DNA of 64,000 bases from Uliginosibacterium paludis (GTDB lineage Bacteria; Pseudomonadota; Gammaproteobacteria; Burkholderiales; Rhodocyclaceae). The notes beneath the pieces were generated by a model that worked only from the letters and a program-made list of their open reading frames with translations, had not been told where the DNA came from and made no database searches. Numbering within the stretch: the stretch's first letter is position 1; every line of letters begins with the position of its first letter. The stretch lies in assembly GCF_039631355.1 (NCBI RefSeq), contig NZ_JBDIVF010000001.1, positions 558,001 to 622,000 on the forward strand. Reading direction: 5' to 3'. This document shows positions 27,408 through 37,000 of the stretch, one piece after another. The translations under genes were made by a program, and so were the position numbers.

Positions 27408-28565
27408 TTAGTGCGAGTACGGGTCGGCAGCATCACGCAGGCCGTCACCGAAGAAGTTCATTGCCAGCACTGCCAGCACGGTTGCCAGACCAGGCAGGAA
27501 CAGCCAGGGCGCGTTCGAGATCACGGAGATCTTCTGCGCATCCTTGAGCAGCACACCCCAGCTGATGGCGGGCGGTTGCAGGCCGAGGCCCAGGAAGGAC
27601 AGCGTCGTTTCAGCCAGAATCATCGACGGGATGGCCAGCGTCACCGCGGCAATCACGTGTGAAGCCATGGAGGGCAGCATGTGACGGAAGATCACGCGGC
27701 CTTCCGAGCAGCCGTCCAGCTTGGCAGCGATCACGAACACCTCACCACGCATGGCCAGGAACTTGCCGCGCACAACCCGTGCGAGGTGGGTCCAGCCGAT
27801 CAGCGAGATGATCACCGTCACCGAGATATAGACCAGGTGGGGCGGCCAGTTGCGGGGCATGGCGGATGCCATGGCCAGCCAGATCGGGATCGTCGGCAGC
27901 GACAGGATGAATTCCACGACGCGCTGGATGAACCAGTCAGTCTTGCCACCGTAGTAACCCGAGATACCACCCAGGATGATCCCGAGGAAAGTCGAGAGGA
28001 TCACGCCGATCAGACCCATGGAGAGCGTGAAACGCGCACCGTAGATCACACGGGAGAGCATGTCCCGGCCCAGACGGTCCGAACCCAGCAGGAAGATCTT
28101 GTGGCTGGGATCATCCGGTCCGAACAGGTGCATGTCGGTCGGGATCAGGCCCAGCAATTTGTATTCGAAGCCCTTGACGAAGAACTTGATGTAAGTCTTC
28201 TCTTCTGCCTCGACGTAGATCGGCGCCAGGGTTTCCGGATCGCGGGTCAGGTCATATTTCTTGACGTAGGGCTTGATGCCGTCGAAATGCACCATCTGCG
28301 GCGGCTGATACACCGTGCTGGAGCTCGGATCTTCCGGGTTGAACGGAGAAAGGAACTCGGCAAAGATCGCCACGAAGTACAGGAAGGCGACGAACATCAT
28401 GCTCCAGTAAGCCACCTTGTGCTTCTTGAAGCGTGCCCACATCAGTTCCCACTGCGAAGCGTATTCGATACCGCCACGCAGGTTGGCCATATTGACCGCG
28501 GCGGAAGTCGGCTCTGCTGCTGCAGCGGCGGCCACGGTCGTTGCTTGTTTGTTTTCTGCGCTCAT
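27408..28565 (-). CDS. ABC transporter permease (DppC/OppC type)
   Basis: A 385-residue inner-membrane permease. After an N-terminal cytoplasmic stretch and first span (YWSMMFVAFLYFVAIFAEFL) there is an extended periplasmic insert of about 90 residues (to LLGSDRLGRDMLSRVIYGAR), longer than in standard DppC, followed by five spans. The EAA loop is visible in MRGEVFVIAAKLDGCSEGRV. Its start codon shares one base with the stop of the other permease gene. Confidence 0.9.
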   Translation of the reverse strand: MSAENKQATTVAAAAAAEPTSAAVNMANLRGGIEYASQWELMWARFKKHKVAYWSMMFVAFLYFVAIFAEFLSPFNPEDPSSSTVYQPPQMVHFDGIKPYVKKYDLTRDPETLAPIYVEAEEKTYIKFFVKGFEYKLLGLIPTDMHLFGPDDPSHKIFLLGSDRLGRDMLSRVIYGARFTLSMGLIGVILSTFLGIILGGISGYYGGKTDWFIQRVVEFILSLPTIPIWLAMASAMPRNWPPHLVYISVTVIISLIGWTHLARVVRGKFLAMRGEVFVIAAKLDGCSEGRVIFRHMLPSMASHVIAAVTLAIPSMILAETTLSFLGLGLQPPAISWGVLLKDAQKISVISNAPWLFLPGLATVLAVLAMNFFGDGLRDAADPYSH

Positions 28566-29551
28566 TACTGTTCCAGCCTAATACGCGGATCAAGGATAAC
28601 CAGGAGGATGTCGGAGATCAGGGTACCGACCACGGTCAGGGCACACACAACCAGAAGGATGGTGCCGGACAGGTAGATATCCTGGGACATCAGGGACTGA
28701 TACAGCATCGGGCCGACGGTTTGCAGGTTCAGCACGATGGAGGTGATCACCGCACCCGACACCAGGCTCGGCAGGATCCAGCCGATCGAGGACACGAACG
28801 GGTTCAGCGCGATACGCACCGGATACTTCAGCAGCAGCTTGGTTTCGGTCAGGCCCTTGGAACGGGCGGTCACCACATACGGCATGTAGAGCTGGTCGAT
28901 CAGGTTGGCGCGCAGGATACGGATCAGACCGGCGGCTGAAGCGGCACCCATGATGATCATCGGGATGATCAGGTGCTTGCCGAGGTCAATCGCGCGATCC
29001 AGGGACCAGGGCGCATTCTCGAACTCGGACGAGAACAGGCCGGTCACGTCGAGGTGGAAGTACTTCGACGCAGTGAACATCAGCACCAGGGCCAGCAGGA
29101 AGTTAGGCACTGCCAGACCGATGAAGCCGACGAAAGTGAAGAAATAGTCACCAAAGGAGTAGCGGCGAACGGCGGAGTAGATACCGATCGGCAGCGACAG
29201 CGCCCAGGTGAAGAGCATAGCGGACAGGGACAGGATCAGGGTCAGGCCGATACGCTCGCCCACCAGATCCTTGACGGGAGACTGCCATTCGAAGGAGTAA
29301 CCGAAGTCACCGCGCATCACGCCCCAGATCCAGTGGAAGTACTGAACGATCAGGGGCTGGTCGAGGCCAAAACGATGGCGCAGTTCGACCATCTGGTCAG
29401 GTGTAAGGGTTTCGCCAGAAGACGCCACCAGCGCCGCATAGCTATCAACGAAGTCACCCGGAGGCAACTGGATCAGGATGAATACCGTCAGCGAAACCAG
29501 AAACATGAATGGAATCGCTGAGAGCATGCGTTTGAATATGTAGTTAAGCAC
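28565..29551 (-). CDS. ABC transporter permease (DppB/OppB type)
   Basis: A 328-residue permease with six predicted spans, beginning with MLNYIFKRMLSAIPFMFLVS when the GTG at 29551 is used; the frame is open to 29614, but that extension translates the intercistronic hairpin. Family features are LTPDQMVELRHRFGLDQPLI, GDFGYSFEWQSPV and the EAA-loop sequence MPYVVTARSKGL. Together with the second permease it forms the channel. Confidence 0.9.
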   Translation of the reverse strand: MLNYIFKRMLSAIPFMFLVSLTVFILIQLPPGDFVDSYAALVASSGETLTPDQMVELRHRFGLDQPLIVQYFHWIWGVMRGDFGYSFEWQSPVKDLVGERIGLTLILSLSAMLFTWALSLPIGIYSAVRRYSFGDYFFTFVGFIGLAVPNFLLALVLMFTASKYFHLDVTGLFSSEFENAPWSLDRAIDLGKHLIIPMIIMGAASAAGLIRILRANLIDQLYMPYVVTARSKGLTETKLLLKYPVRIALNPFVSSIGWILPSLVSGAVITSIVLNLQTVGPMLYQSLMSQDIYLSGTILLVVCALTVVGTLISDILLVILDPRIRLEQ

Positions 29552-29588
29552 GGCTTGACTCTCTAACGTAACCTCGACGAGAAGGGGG

Positions 29589-29612
29589 GCCTGGAGGCCG
29601 GGGCCTCCAGGC
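29589..29612 (-). promoter_or_regulatory. Intercistronic stem-loop after the binding-protein gene
   Basis: GCCTGGAGGC (29589-29598) pairs with GCCTCCAGGC (29603-29612) around a short loop, between the binding-protein stop and the permease start. No T run follows on the minus strand. Such structures typically stabilise the upstream mRNA so that the periplasmic protein exceeds the membrane subunits. Confidence 0.65.
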
Positions 29613-29626
29613 AAGGGACTACAGAC

Positions 29627-31534
29627 TTACTTTGAGAACGACCACTGCTGCACCAGAGCCGGGGCCGGGGTCGGCCAGGTCCAGCCGTCAGGCATCACAG
29701 CAGGGATGTTGTACAGCTTGGCATTGCGCACGCCAGCGTTGGGAGCCGGAGCCACCACACCGATCACTTCGAACTCGTTGGCAGCTTCTTCAAGGATCTG
29801 CTTGAAGAGGCTGTCAGCTTCGGCAGTGGTCTTGGCAACCTGCCACTGGTCATACAGCTTCAGGCGCTTTTCCATGGAGGGAGAAGGCTTCTCACCCTGC
29901 TTGCCATCGGTGAGGTAGTACTTCGTCCAGAGCACGCTCATGCGCGACTCTTGCGGGTGGATTGCCAGCCACGGGCGCGGATTGAAGGTCGGGTCCAGAC
30001 CACCGGAGAACACGTCCAGCGAGATGTCGTACTGGTTGGTGTTGGCGCGGTCATAGAACAGCGAACGCTCGGAAGAGTTGATCACCAGCTCGATACCAAC
30101 CTTGGCCAGCTGCTTGCGCAGCAGTTCGGCGGACTCCATCAGCGAGGAGTTCGAGATCATGACGATCATGCCCATCGAAACACGGCCACCTTCGGGGTAG
30201 GTACGGAAACCGTCAGCACCCTTCTTGAGGCCCAGTTTATCGAGCAGTTCTTCAGACTTCTTCAGATCCAGGTTCAGGTACTGGGTCGCCAGCTTCTCGT
30301 TGTAGAACTTCGAAGCCTTTTGCGGACCAGACTGCCAGGGCTTGGCTTGACCAAGGAAGACGATGTCGTTGATTTCCTTGCGGTCAATCGCTTGCGAGAG
30401 AGCCTGACGGAAGTCATGGTTACGGATCAGCTTCTTGAGCTTTTCGTTCTGGGTCGAGTGGTTCAGCCACAGACCAACCTGGTTGGCGTTGATACCCGAC
30501 GACTGGAACAGCTTGTACTTGCCCTTGGCCTGGTTCTCAGCCAGCACCGGACGGTTCTGGATCGAGGAGATGTGACGCAGCTGATAGTCGAGCTGGCCGT
30601 TGATGGCTGCCAGCAGGATGGTTTCGACTTCGGAGATCAGTTGGAACTGAACCTTGTCGATATAGGGCAGCTGATTGCCCTTGTCGTCAACTTGCCAGAA
30701 GTAGGGGTTGCGCTCGAGCACGACCTTGGTGGCGGAGCCGGAATACGGATCCTTGATGACCCACGGATCGAGCACCGGACGGTTCGGGTTGGACCAGCGC
30801 GCGGGAATTTCGATGTCGCCACAGTTGTTGCGCAGCAGTTGCGCCCAGTCCTTGACGTTCGCAGCCTTGACCAGATCACCCACCTTCGGGTTGTACTTGG
30901 CCGTGAACTGGCTGCAGTACTTCTTCTGGTACATGGTGGGGTATTGAGCCACCGGCGTTGCCAGCTTCTCGAGGAAGGGCAGATAGGGCTTGGCAAACTT
31001 GAAGACCACCGTGTAGTCGTCGGTCTTGGTGACCTTGACAGCGTCACCGCCAGGCTGGAAGTCGGCCGGCAGTGCGTTCAGGAAGGTCTTGTCGCCGAGC
31101 ACGTCGTTCATGGAGAACAGGATGTCGTCAGCGGTGAACGGCGTACCGTCGGACCACTTCGTGCCCTTGCGCAGCTTGAAGGTATAGGTGGTTGCGTCCG
31201 GGCTGATATCCCAGCTCTCGGCAAGGTTCGGCTCGACGGAGTTGAAACCGTCACGCGCCCAGCGCACCAGGGATTGGTTGCCGATCACACGCAGGATGGC
31301 GTTGTGGTCGTTGTTGGCACGCATCGCCGTACGGAGAGTGCCACCATACTGACCAACACGCTCCAGGGGCTTGATAACCAAAGGCTTTTCGGGCAAACGC
31401 TGATCGACGGGCGGCAAGCCCTTGTCATTCGCCAGAGCGGGAGCCTGTTGATAGGCTGCTGCCAGCGAAGGTACGGCCGCAACGGCTGCCGCTGCAACGG
31501 CTACCGCGAAACGAGAGGGAATCAACCTCATCAC
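29627..31534 (-). CDS. ABC transporter substrate-binding protein, family 5
   Basis: A 635-residue periplasmic protein with a Sec signal peptide (cut near SLAAA|YQQ) and the SBP_bac_5 fold: LAESWDISPDATTYTFKLRK and GTKWSDGTPFTADDILFSMN are the family signature. It is longer than DppA or OppA (about 540), closer to YejA and to the oligosaccharide-binding members of the family. It is first in a four-gene operon (binding protein, two permeases, double ATPase). Substrate is unknown: peptides are the default, and plant-derived oligosaccharides are possible given the extra permease domain. Confidence 0.9.
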   Translation of the reverse strand: MMRLIPSRFAVAVAAAAVAAVPSLAAAYQQAPALANDKGLPPVDQRLPEKPLVIKPLERVGQYGGTLRTAMRANNDHNAILRVIGNQSLVRWARDGFNSVEPNLAESWDISPDATTYTFKLRKGTKWSDGTPFTADDILFSMNDVLGDKTFLNALPADFQPGGDAVKVTKTDDYTVVFKFAKPYLPFLEKLATPVAQYPTMYQKKYCSQFTAKYNPKVGDLVKAANVKDWAQLLRNNCGDIEIPARWSNPNRPVLDPWVIKDPYSGSATKVVLERNPYFWQVDDKGNQLPYIDKVQFQLISEVETILLAAINGQLDYQLRHISSIQNRPVLAENQAKGKYKLFQSSGINANQVGLWLNHSTQNEKLKKLIRNHDFRQALSQAIDRKEINDIVFLGQAKPWQSGPQKASKFYNEKLATQYLNLDLKKSEELLDKLGLKKGADGFRTYPEGGRVSMGMIVMISNSSLMESAELLRKQLAKVGIELVINSSERSLFYDRANTNQYDISLDVFSGGLDPTFNPRPWLAIHPQESRMSVLWTKYYLTDGKQGEKPSPSMEKRLKLYDQWQVAKTTAEADSLFKQILEEAANEFEVIGVVAPAPNAGVRNAKLYNIPAVMPDGWTWPTPAPALVQQWSFSK

Positions 31535-31962
31535 GTCCTCCTAGTTGAAATTACCGGTTCAATAAACTCCGTGCAGCACCCGGAACACTGCGCGCACTAA
31601 GTATAAGCACAAACCCCAATTAATCCTACCATCAGGCATTTTTATCCGTATGGGTAAAAAAAACACAACGCAGCGTGAGCTCTTTCAACACAAAACCCGT
31701 ATCGAGCGACTGCAATGTGTACGTTTCTGCCTGCTTCGGGACCTGCTATGGGTGGAACCTTAGACCTGCCCCATGGCCTCGAATTTGTGCCAAATCAATT
31801 CTGACACAATTTCTTTCGGGTTTACCCTGAAGCCTTCCGCAAGTGTGGCATTCATGCCGAATGCCGCACTGCACAAAGCTTTGACCCGTAGACCGTAGAT
31901 CATCAAGACCCAGGGATGAAGGCCGATAATCCCCTTGCCATCACACAGCCTCTCGGGTCGAC
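31535..31962. other. Divergent control region between the ABC importer and the HD-GYP regulator
   Basis: This 428-base region serves genes reading away on both sides. On the minus strand a -10-like TATACT lies at 31600-31605, 65 bases before the binding-protein start, without a convincing -35. A 12-bp stem, AGTGTGGCATTC (31842-31853) with GAATGCCGCACT (31859-31870; one G-T pair), lies about 90 bases ahead of the regulator gene. The GC content is clearly lower than in the flanking genes. No reading frame looks coding. Confidence 0.45.
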
Positions 31963-32997
31963 ATGAACATAGCGATCATTGAAGACACACCGGTCAACCT
32001 GATGCTCATGCAGAGCCTGGTCAGCAGGCTCGACAGCGGGCTGGTGTGCCAGATCTTCTCGGACCCGCTGCTCGGACTGAGCTGGGTGATCGAGCACAAG
32101 CCCGACCTCATCATCGTCGACTACATGATGCCGGGCCTGGACGGGCTCGAATTCATCCGTCGCTGCCGGAACGATCCCGGGCTTCAGGATCAGCCGATCC
32201 TGATGGTGACGGCCGCAGCGGAAAAGGAAGTCCGTTACGCGGCGCTGGATGCCGGCGCGACGGATTTCCTGACCAAGCCGATTGACCGCAACGAGTTCAA
32301 TCCCCGTGTTCGCAACATGCTTCGCCTGCGCGCCAGCATGGCGGCCACCGCACTCCGGGCCGAGGAACTGGCATCCATCGTTGAAGAAGCATTGCGCGAA
32401 GTGCACCTGCGCGAGCGTGAAACCGTCCTGCGACTCGCACGGGCCGCCGAATTCAGGGATCCCGAGACGGGATCCCACATCTCCCGCATGGCGCATTACG
32501 CCGCACTGATCGCTCGTCAGCTCGGCATGTCCGAGCAAGCCATCAATACACTGCTCCTGGCCGCACCGATGCATGATGTGGGAAAGCTGGGTACGCCGGA
32601 CCACATCCTGCTCAAACCGGGGCGGCTTGACGAGAACGAGCTCGAGATCATGCGCCAGCACGCGCTGATCGGTTACGAGATCCTCAAGAACTCCGCGTCG
32701 CCCGTGTTGCAGATGGCCGCCGAAATCGCACTGAACCACCATGAAAAGTTTGATGGAACAGGCTATCCGCACGGCAAGTCAGGAGAGAGCATCCCGATTG
32801 TCGGGCGAATCGTCGCCGTGGCTGACGTTTTTGACGCATTGACCTCGGTGCGACCCTACAAGGCAGCGTGGACGCTCGAAGCCGCGCGAGACTACCTGCT
32901 TGAGGGGCGAAGCAGTCATTTCGATCCCCGATGCGTAGACCTGTTTCTGGAATGCTGGGAAGAAATCCTTCAAATCCGCAGCCTCTATAACGACTGA
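31963..32997 (+). CDS. Response regulator with HD-GYP domain (c-di-GMP phosphodiesterase, RpfG type)
   Basis: A 344-residue protein: receiver domain (1-120) with phospho-acceptor D53 in VDYMMPG and Lys in FLTKPIDR; a helical linker; then an HD-GYP domain with H204-D205 in MHDVGKLG and G267-Y268-P269 in GTGYPHGKSGESIP, followed by RIVAVADVFDALTS. All metal-ligand motifs look intact, so c-di-GMP hydrolysis is expected, controlled by phosphorylation. The start ATG 31963 directly gives the receiver domain. The Hpt gene 17 bases downstream is a likely partner in a phosphorelay. Confidence 0.92.
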   Translation: MNIAIIEDTPVNLMLMQSLVSRLDSGLVCQIFSDPLLGLSWVIEHKPDLIIVDYMMPGLDGLEFIRRCRNDPGLQDQPILMVTAAAEKEVRYAALDAGATDFLTKPIDRNEFNPRVRNMLRLRASMAATALRAEELASIVEEALREVHLRERETVLRLARAAEFRDPETGSHISRMAHYAALIARQLGMSEQAINTLLLAAPMHDVGKLGTPDHILLKPGRLDENELEIMRQHALIGYEILKNSASPVLQMAAEIALNHHEKFDGTGYPHGKSGESIPIVGRIVAVADVFDALTSVRPYKAAWTLEAARDYLLEGRSSHFDPRCVDLFLECWEEILQIRSLYND

Positions 32998-33014
32998 TCG
33001 ACGGAAAACCGCCC

Positions 33015-33374
33015 ATGAATCCGACCCGGACACCGCAGGACAGCGCCATAGACAGGAGCTGGGCGCTCAACCAGATCGGCGGAGACGAAGAACTGTTCGG
33101 CGATATCGCGACCGTCTTCCTGGCCGACAGCCAGGGGCTGAAACGGCAGCTGGCCTCCGATCTGGCGTCGGGCGAGCGCAATGCCATTCACCAGACGGCC
33201 CACTGCATCAAGAGCGCCGTCGGCAACTTCGGCGCGCGACACGCCATGGCCGCAGCCCAGGCGCTGGAAACGGCTGCAAAAGAGGATGCGCGAAGCGATT
33301 TGCCCCAGCTCACCGAAACCCTGCTCCGCGAGCTGAATGCTGTCGAAGATGCCCTGCGCCCTTACGCCGCCTGA
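33015..33374 (+). CDS. Histidine phosphotransfer (Hpt) domain protein
   Basis: A 119-residue single-domain phosphotransfer protein. The phospho-accepting histidine is H63 in the motif HCIKSAVGNFGA (H-x-x-K-[GS]). The helices around it match the four-helix Hpt bundle. It lies 17 bases after the HD-GYP regulator and probably passes phosphate to or from its receiver; no sensor kinase is in the window. Confidence 0.9.
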   Translation: MNPTRTPQDSAIDRSWALNQIGGDEELFGDIATVFLADSQGLKRQLASDLASGERNAIHQTAHCIKSAVGNFGARHAMAAAQALETAAKEDARSDLPQLTETLLRELNAVEDALRPYAA

Positions 33375-34011
33375 AAAAAACGCCCCCCGCACAAACTCAC
33401 GCACGCTGCCGACCCTGCTGGCCGCGGCGCTGCTTGCCGGCCTGCCACTCGAGCCGGCGCGAGCGGATGTCTATGGATTCATCGACGAGCATGGCGTCCA
33501 CAACTACTCCGACGTCCCGCGTGATCCGCGCGCGCGGCTTCTCTGGCGCGACCTGAAAGGCCCGAAGGCCATCGGCATCCCTGATTCGCGCGCACTGATG
33601 GCCAGCTTGCCGCCCGCGCTGGACGCAAGGATCGAATCTGCGGCACGGACGCATGGACTGGACCCCTTCCTGCTCCGGGCCGTCGTCGCCATCGAGAGTC
33701 GCGCCAATCCGAACGCCCGCTCGCCGAAAGGCGCGATGGGCCTGACACAGTTGATGCCCGCCACGGCGAAGCGCTTCGGCGTTCGGGACGCGTTCGACGT
33801 TCGCCAGAATCTGGACGGCGGCGCACGCTACCTTCGCCTGCTCCTGACCCTGTTCCGCGATGACGTATCCCTCGCGCTGGCGGCATTCAATGCCGGAGAG
33901 AACGCCGTGATCCGCAACGGTCACAGCATTCCGCCCTACCCCGAAACGCAGCGCTACGTCCCCACCGTAATCGAGCAGATGAGCCTCTTCAAGCGTAACG
34001 CCCGCTCCTGA
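33349..34011 (+). CDS. Periplasmic lytic transglycosylase (SLT domain) with DUF4124-like N-terminus
   Basis: A 220-residue exported enzyme that cleaves peptidoglycan glycan strands. The signal peptide ends near ARA|D; a short VYGFIDEHGVHNYSDVPRDP stretch is the DUF4124-type beta domain; the SLT fold follows with catalytic E116 in AIESRANPNARS, then GAMGLTQLMPATAKRFGV and LALAAFNAGENAV. Start ATG 33349 overlaps the Hpt gene end by 26 bases; ATG 33337 is also possible. Confidence 0.88.
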   Translation: MPCALTPPEKNAPRTNSRTLPTLLAAALLAGLPLEPARADVYGFIDEHGVHNYSDVPRDPRARLLWRDLKGPKAIGIPDSRALMASLPPALDARIESAARTHGLDPFLLRAVVAIESRANPNARSPKGAMGLTQLMPATAKRFGVRDAFDVRQNLDGGARYLRLLLTLFRDDVSLALAAFNAGENAVIRNGHSIPPYPETQRYVPTVIEQMSLFKRNARS

Positions 34012-34064
34012 GCCGTCTGACAAACACCTGGGGCAGGCAGGCGGCGACGCGCTAAAATTGCGGG

Positions 34065-37000
34065 ATGCCTGAGATCACCCCCGCCACACCCGCCTTCATC
34101 CACCTGCGCCTGCATACCGAGTTCTCGATCGAGGACGGCATCACGCGCATCGACGACGTCATCGCTGCCGCCGCCGCTGATGGTCAGCCCGCGCTGGGCA
34201 TTTCCGACCTGGCCAACCTGTTCGGCATGGTCAAGCACTACAAGGGCTGCCGCGGCAAGGGCATCAAGCCAGTCATCGGCCTCGACACCTGGATCACCAA
34301 TGACACGGAGCGGGACAAGCCCTTCCGCGTGTTGCTGCTCGTCAAGCATCGCGAGGGGTACCGCAAGCTCTGCGAACTTCTCTCCCGCGCCTACATCGAA
34401 AACAAGCACCGCGGCCGTGCAGAGATCCGCCGCGAGTGGCTGAGCGCAGAATCGGCCGACGGATTGATCTGCCTCTCCGGCGCCCAGCAGGGCGACATCG
34501 CCGCAGCACTGGCCGCCGGCAACGAGAAGTCGGCCGAAGCGCTGGCAAGCGACTGGGCTGCCCGGTTTCCGGACAACTTCTACATCGAGCTCCAGCGCGC
34601 CGGCCATGCCGGAACGGAAACCTACATCCAGCAAGCGCTGACGCTGGCCGAAAAACTCGCATTGCCTGTGGTGGCGACCCATCCGGTCCAGTTCCTGCAG
34701 CGCTCGGACTTCAAGGCTCACGAAGCACGGGTCTGCATCGCCCAGGGCCATGTGCTGTCCGATACGCGCCGGCCCAAGCTCTTTACCGAGGAGCAGTATT
34801 TCAAGACCCAGGCGGAAATGGTCGAACTCTTTGCCGACCTGCCTGAAGCGCTCGAAAACGCCGTCGAAATCGCCAAGCGCTGCTCGCTCTCGGTAGTGCT
34901 CGGCAAGAACTACCTGCCACAGTTCCCCACGCCGGATGGCATGAGCCTCGACGACTTCCTGGTTTTCGAGGCAAAAAAGGGGCTGGAAGAGCGTCTGGCC
35001 CTGCTTTACCCGAACGTGGAAGAACGGGACCGCGAACGTCCGCGTTACTACGATCGCCTCAAGTTCGAGACCGACACCATCATCCAGATGGGCTTTCCGG
35101 GTTACTTCCTGATCGTGGCGGACTTCATCCAGTGGGGCAAGAACAACGGCGTGCCGATCGGCCCGGGCCGGGGTTCCGGTGCCGGCTCGCTGGTGGCCTA
35201 TGCGCTGAAGATCACCGACCTCGACCCCACCGCCTACGCCCTGCTCTTCGAGCGCTTCCTGAACCCCGAGCGGGTCTCGATGCCTGACTTCGACATCGAC
35301 TTCTGCCAGGAGAACCGTTACAGGGTCATTGATTATGTGCGCGACCGCTACGGGCATGACGCCGTCTCGCAGATCGCCACCTTCGGCACCATGGCCTCGA
35401 AAGCCGTGGTGCGTGACGTCGGCCGCGTACTGGACCTGCCCTATGGCCTGTGCGACCGCCTCTCGAAACTGATCCCGATCGAGCAGAACAAGCCGCTCGG
35501 ACTCGAAAAAGCGCGCGAAGTCGAGCCCGGCATCAATGAAATGATGGCCGACAGCGGCGACGGCGAATCCGTCTCCGAACTCTGGGAGCTGGCCCTGCCG
35601 CTCGAAGGCATGACGCGCGGCGTCGGCATGCACGCCGGGGGCGTGCTGATCGCGCCGGGCAAGATCACCGACTTCTGCCCGATCTATCTGGCCGATGGCG
35701 ACGATGCGGTCACCGTCTCGCAGTTCGACAAGGACGACGTCGAGCAGATCGGTCTGGTGAAGTTCGACTTCCTCGGCCTGCGAAACCTCACCATCATCGA
35801 GCTCGCGCTCAAATACGTCGAGAAGCTCACCGGCTCCCGGCCCGATCTCATGAGTCTGGGCTTCGAAGACCCGGCCGCCTACCAGATCCTGAAGGACGCC
35901 AACACCACCGCGATCTTCCAGGTGGAATCGGACGGCATGAAGAAGCTTCTCAAGAAGCTCGGCCCCGACCGCTTCGAAGACATCATCGCCGTGCTGGCAC
36001 TCTACCGCCCCGGGCCACTCGGCTCCGGCATGGTGGACAACTTCATCCTGCGCAAGAAGGGCCAGCAGGAAATCGACTATTTCCACCCGGACCTCAAAGC
36101 CTGTCTGGAGCCGACCTATGGCGTGATCGTGTATCAGGAACAGGTGATGCAGATCTCGCAGATCATCGGCGGCTACTCGCTGGGTGGCGCGGACATGCTG
36201 CGCCGGGCGATGGGCAAGAAGAAGAAAGAGGAAATGGACAAGCACCGCGCGACCATCGCGGAAGGTGCTGCCAAGAAGGGCTATGACCCTGCTCTGGCCG
36301 AAAAACTCTTCGACCTGATGGCGCAGTTTGCGGAATACGGCTTCAACAAGTCGCACACCGCCGCCTATGCCGTGGTGACCTACCACACGGCCTGGCTCAA
36401 GGCCTACCACTGCTCGGCCTTCATGGCGGCGACCATGTCGTCCGACCTCGACAACACCGACACGGTCAAGATCTTCTACGAAGACACGATCGCCAACGGC
36501 ATCAAGGTCCTGCCGCCGGACGTCAACGCCTCGCCCTACCGTTTCGAGCCGACCGACGCGAAGACCATCCGCTACGGTCTGGGCGCAGTCAAGGGCTGTG
36601 GCGAGCCGGCCGTCCGCGGCATCATCGCCGCTCGCGAATCAGGCGGCCCCTTCCGCGACATCTTCGACTTCTGTGCCCGCATCGATCGGCGTGCAGCCAA
36701 CCGCCGCGTGGTCGAAGCCCTGGTCAGGGCCGGCGCGCTGGACTCGATCGCGCCGCTCACGCCCGATGGCAAACCGCATCGCGCCAAACTGCTGGCCACG
36801 GTGACCACTGCAATGGAGGCGGCCGAGCAGGCTGCGGCCAGCGCAGGCCAGGGCGGACTGTTCGACATGGGCGACGGCGCGTCCGAGATCGCGCCGGAAT
36901 ACGTCGAGGCGCGCCCCTGGACCGAAAAGCAGCTGCTGATGGAAGAAAAGACCGCCATCGGTTTCTTTCTCTCCGGCCACCCATTCAACACCGCGGCACC

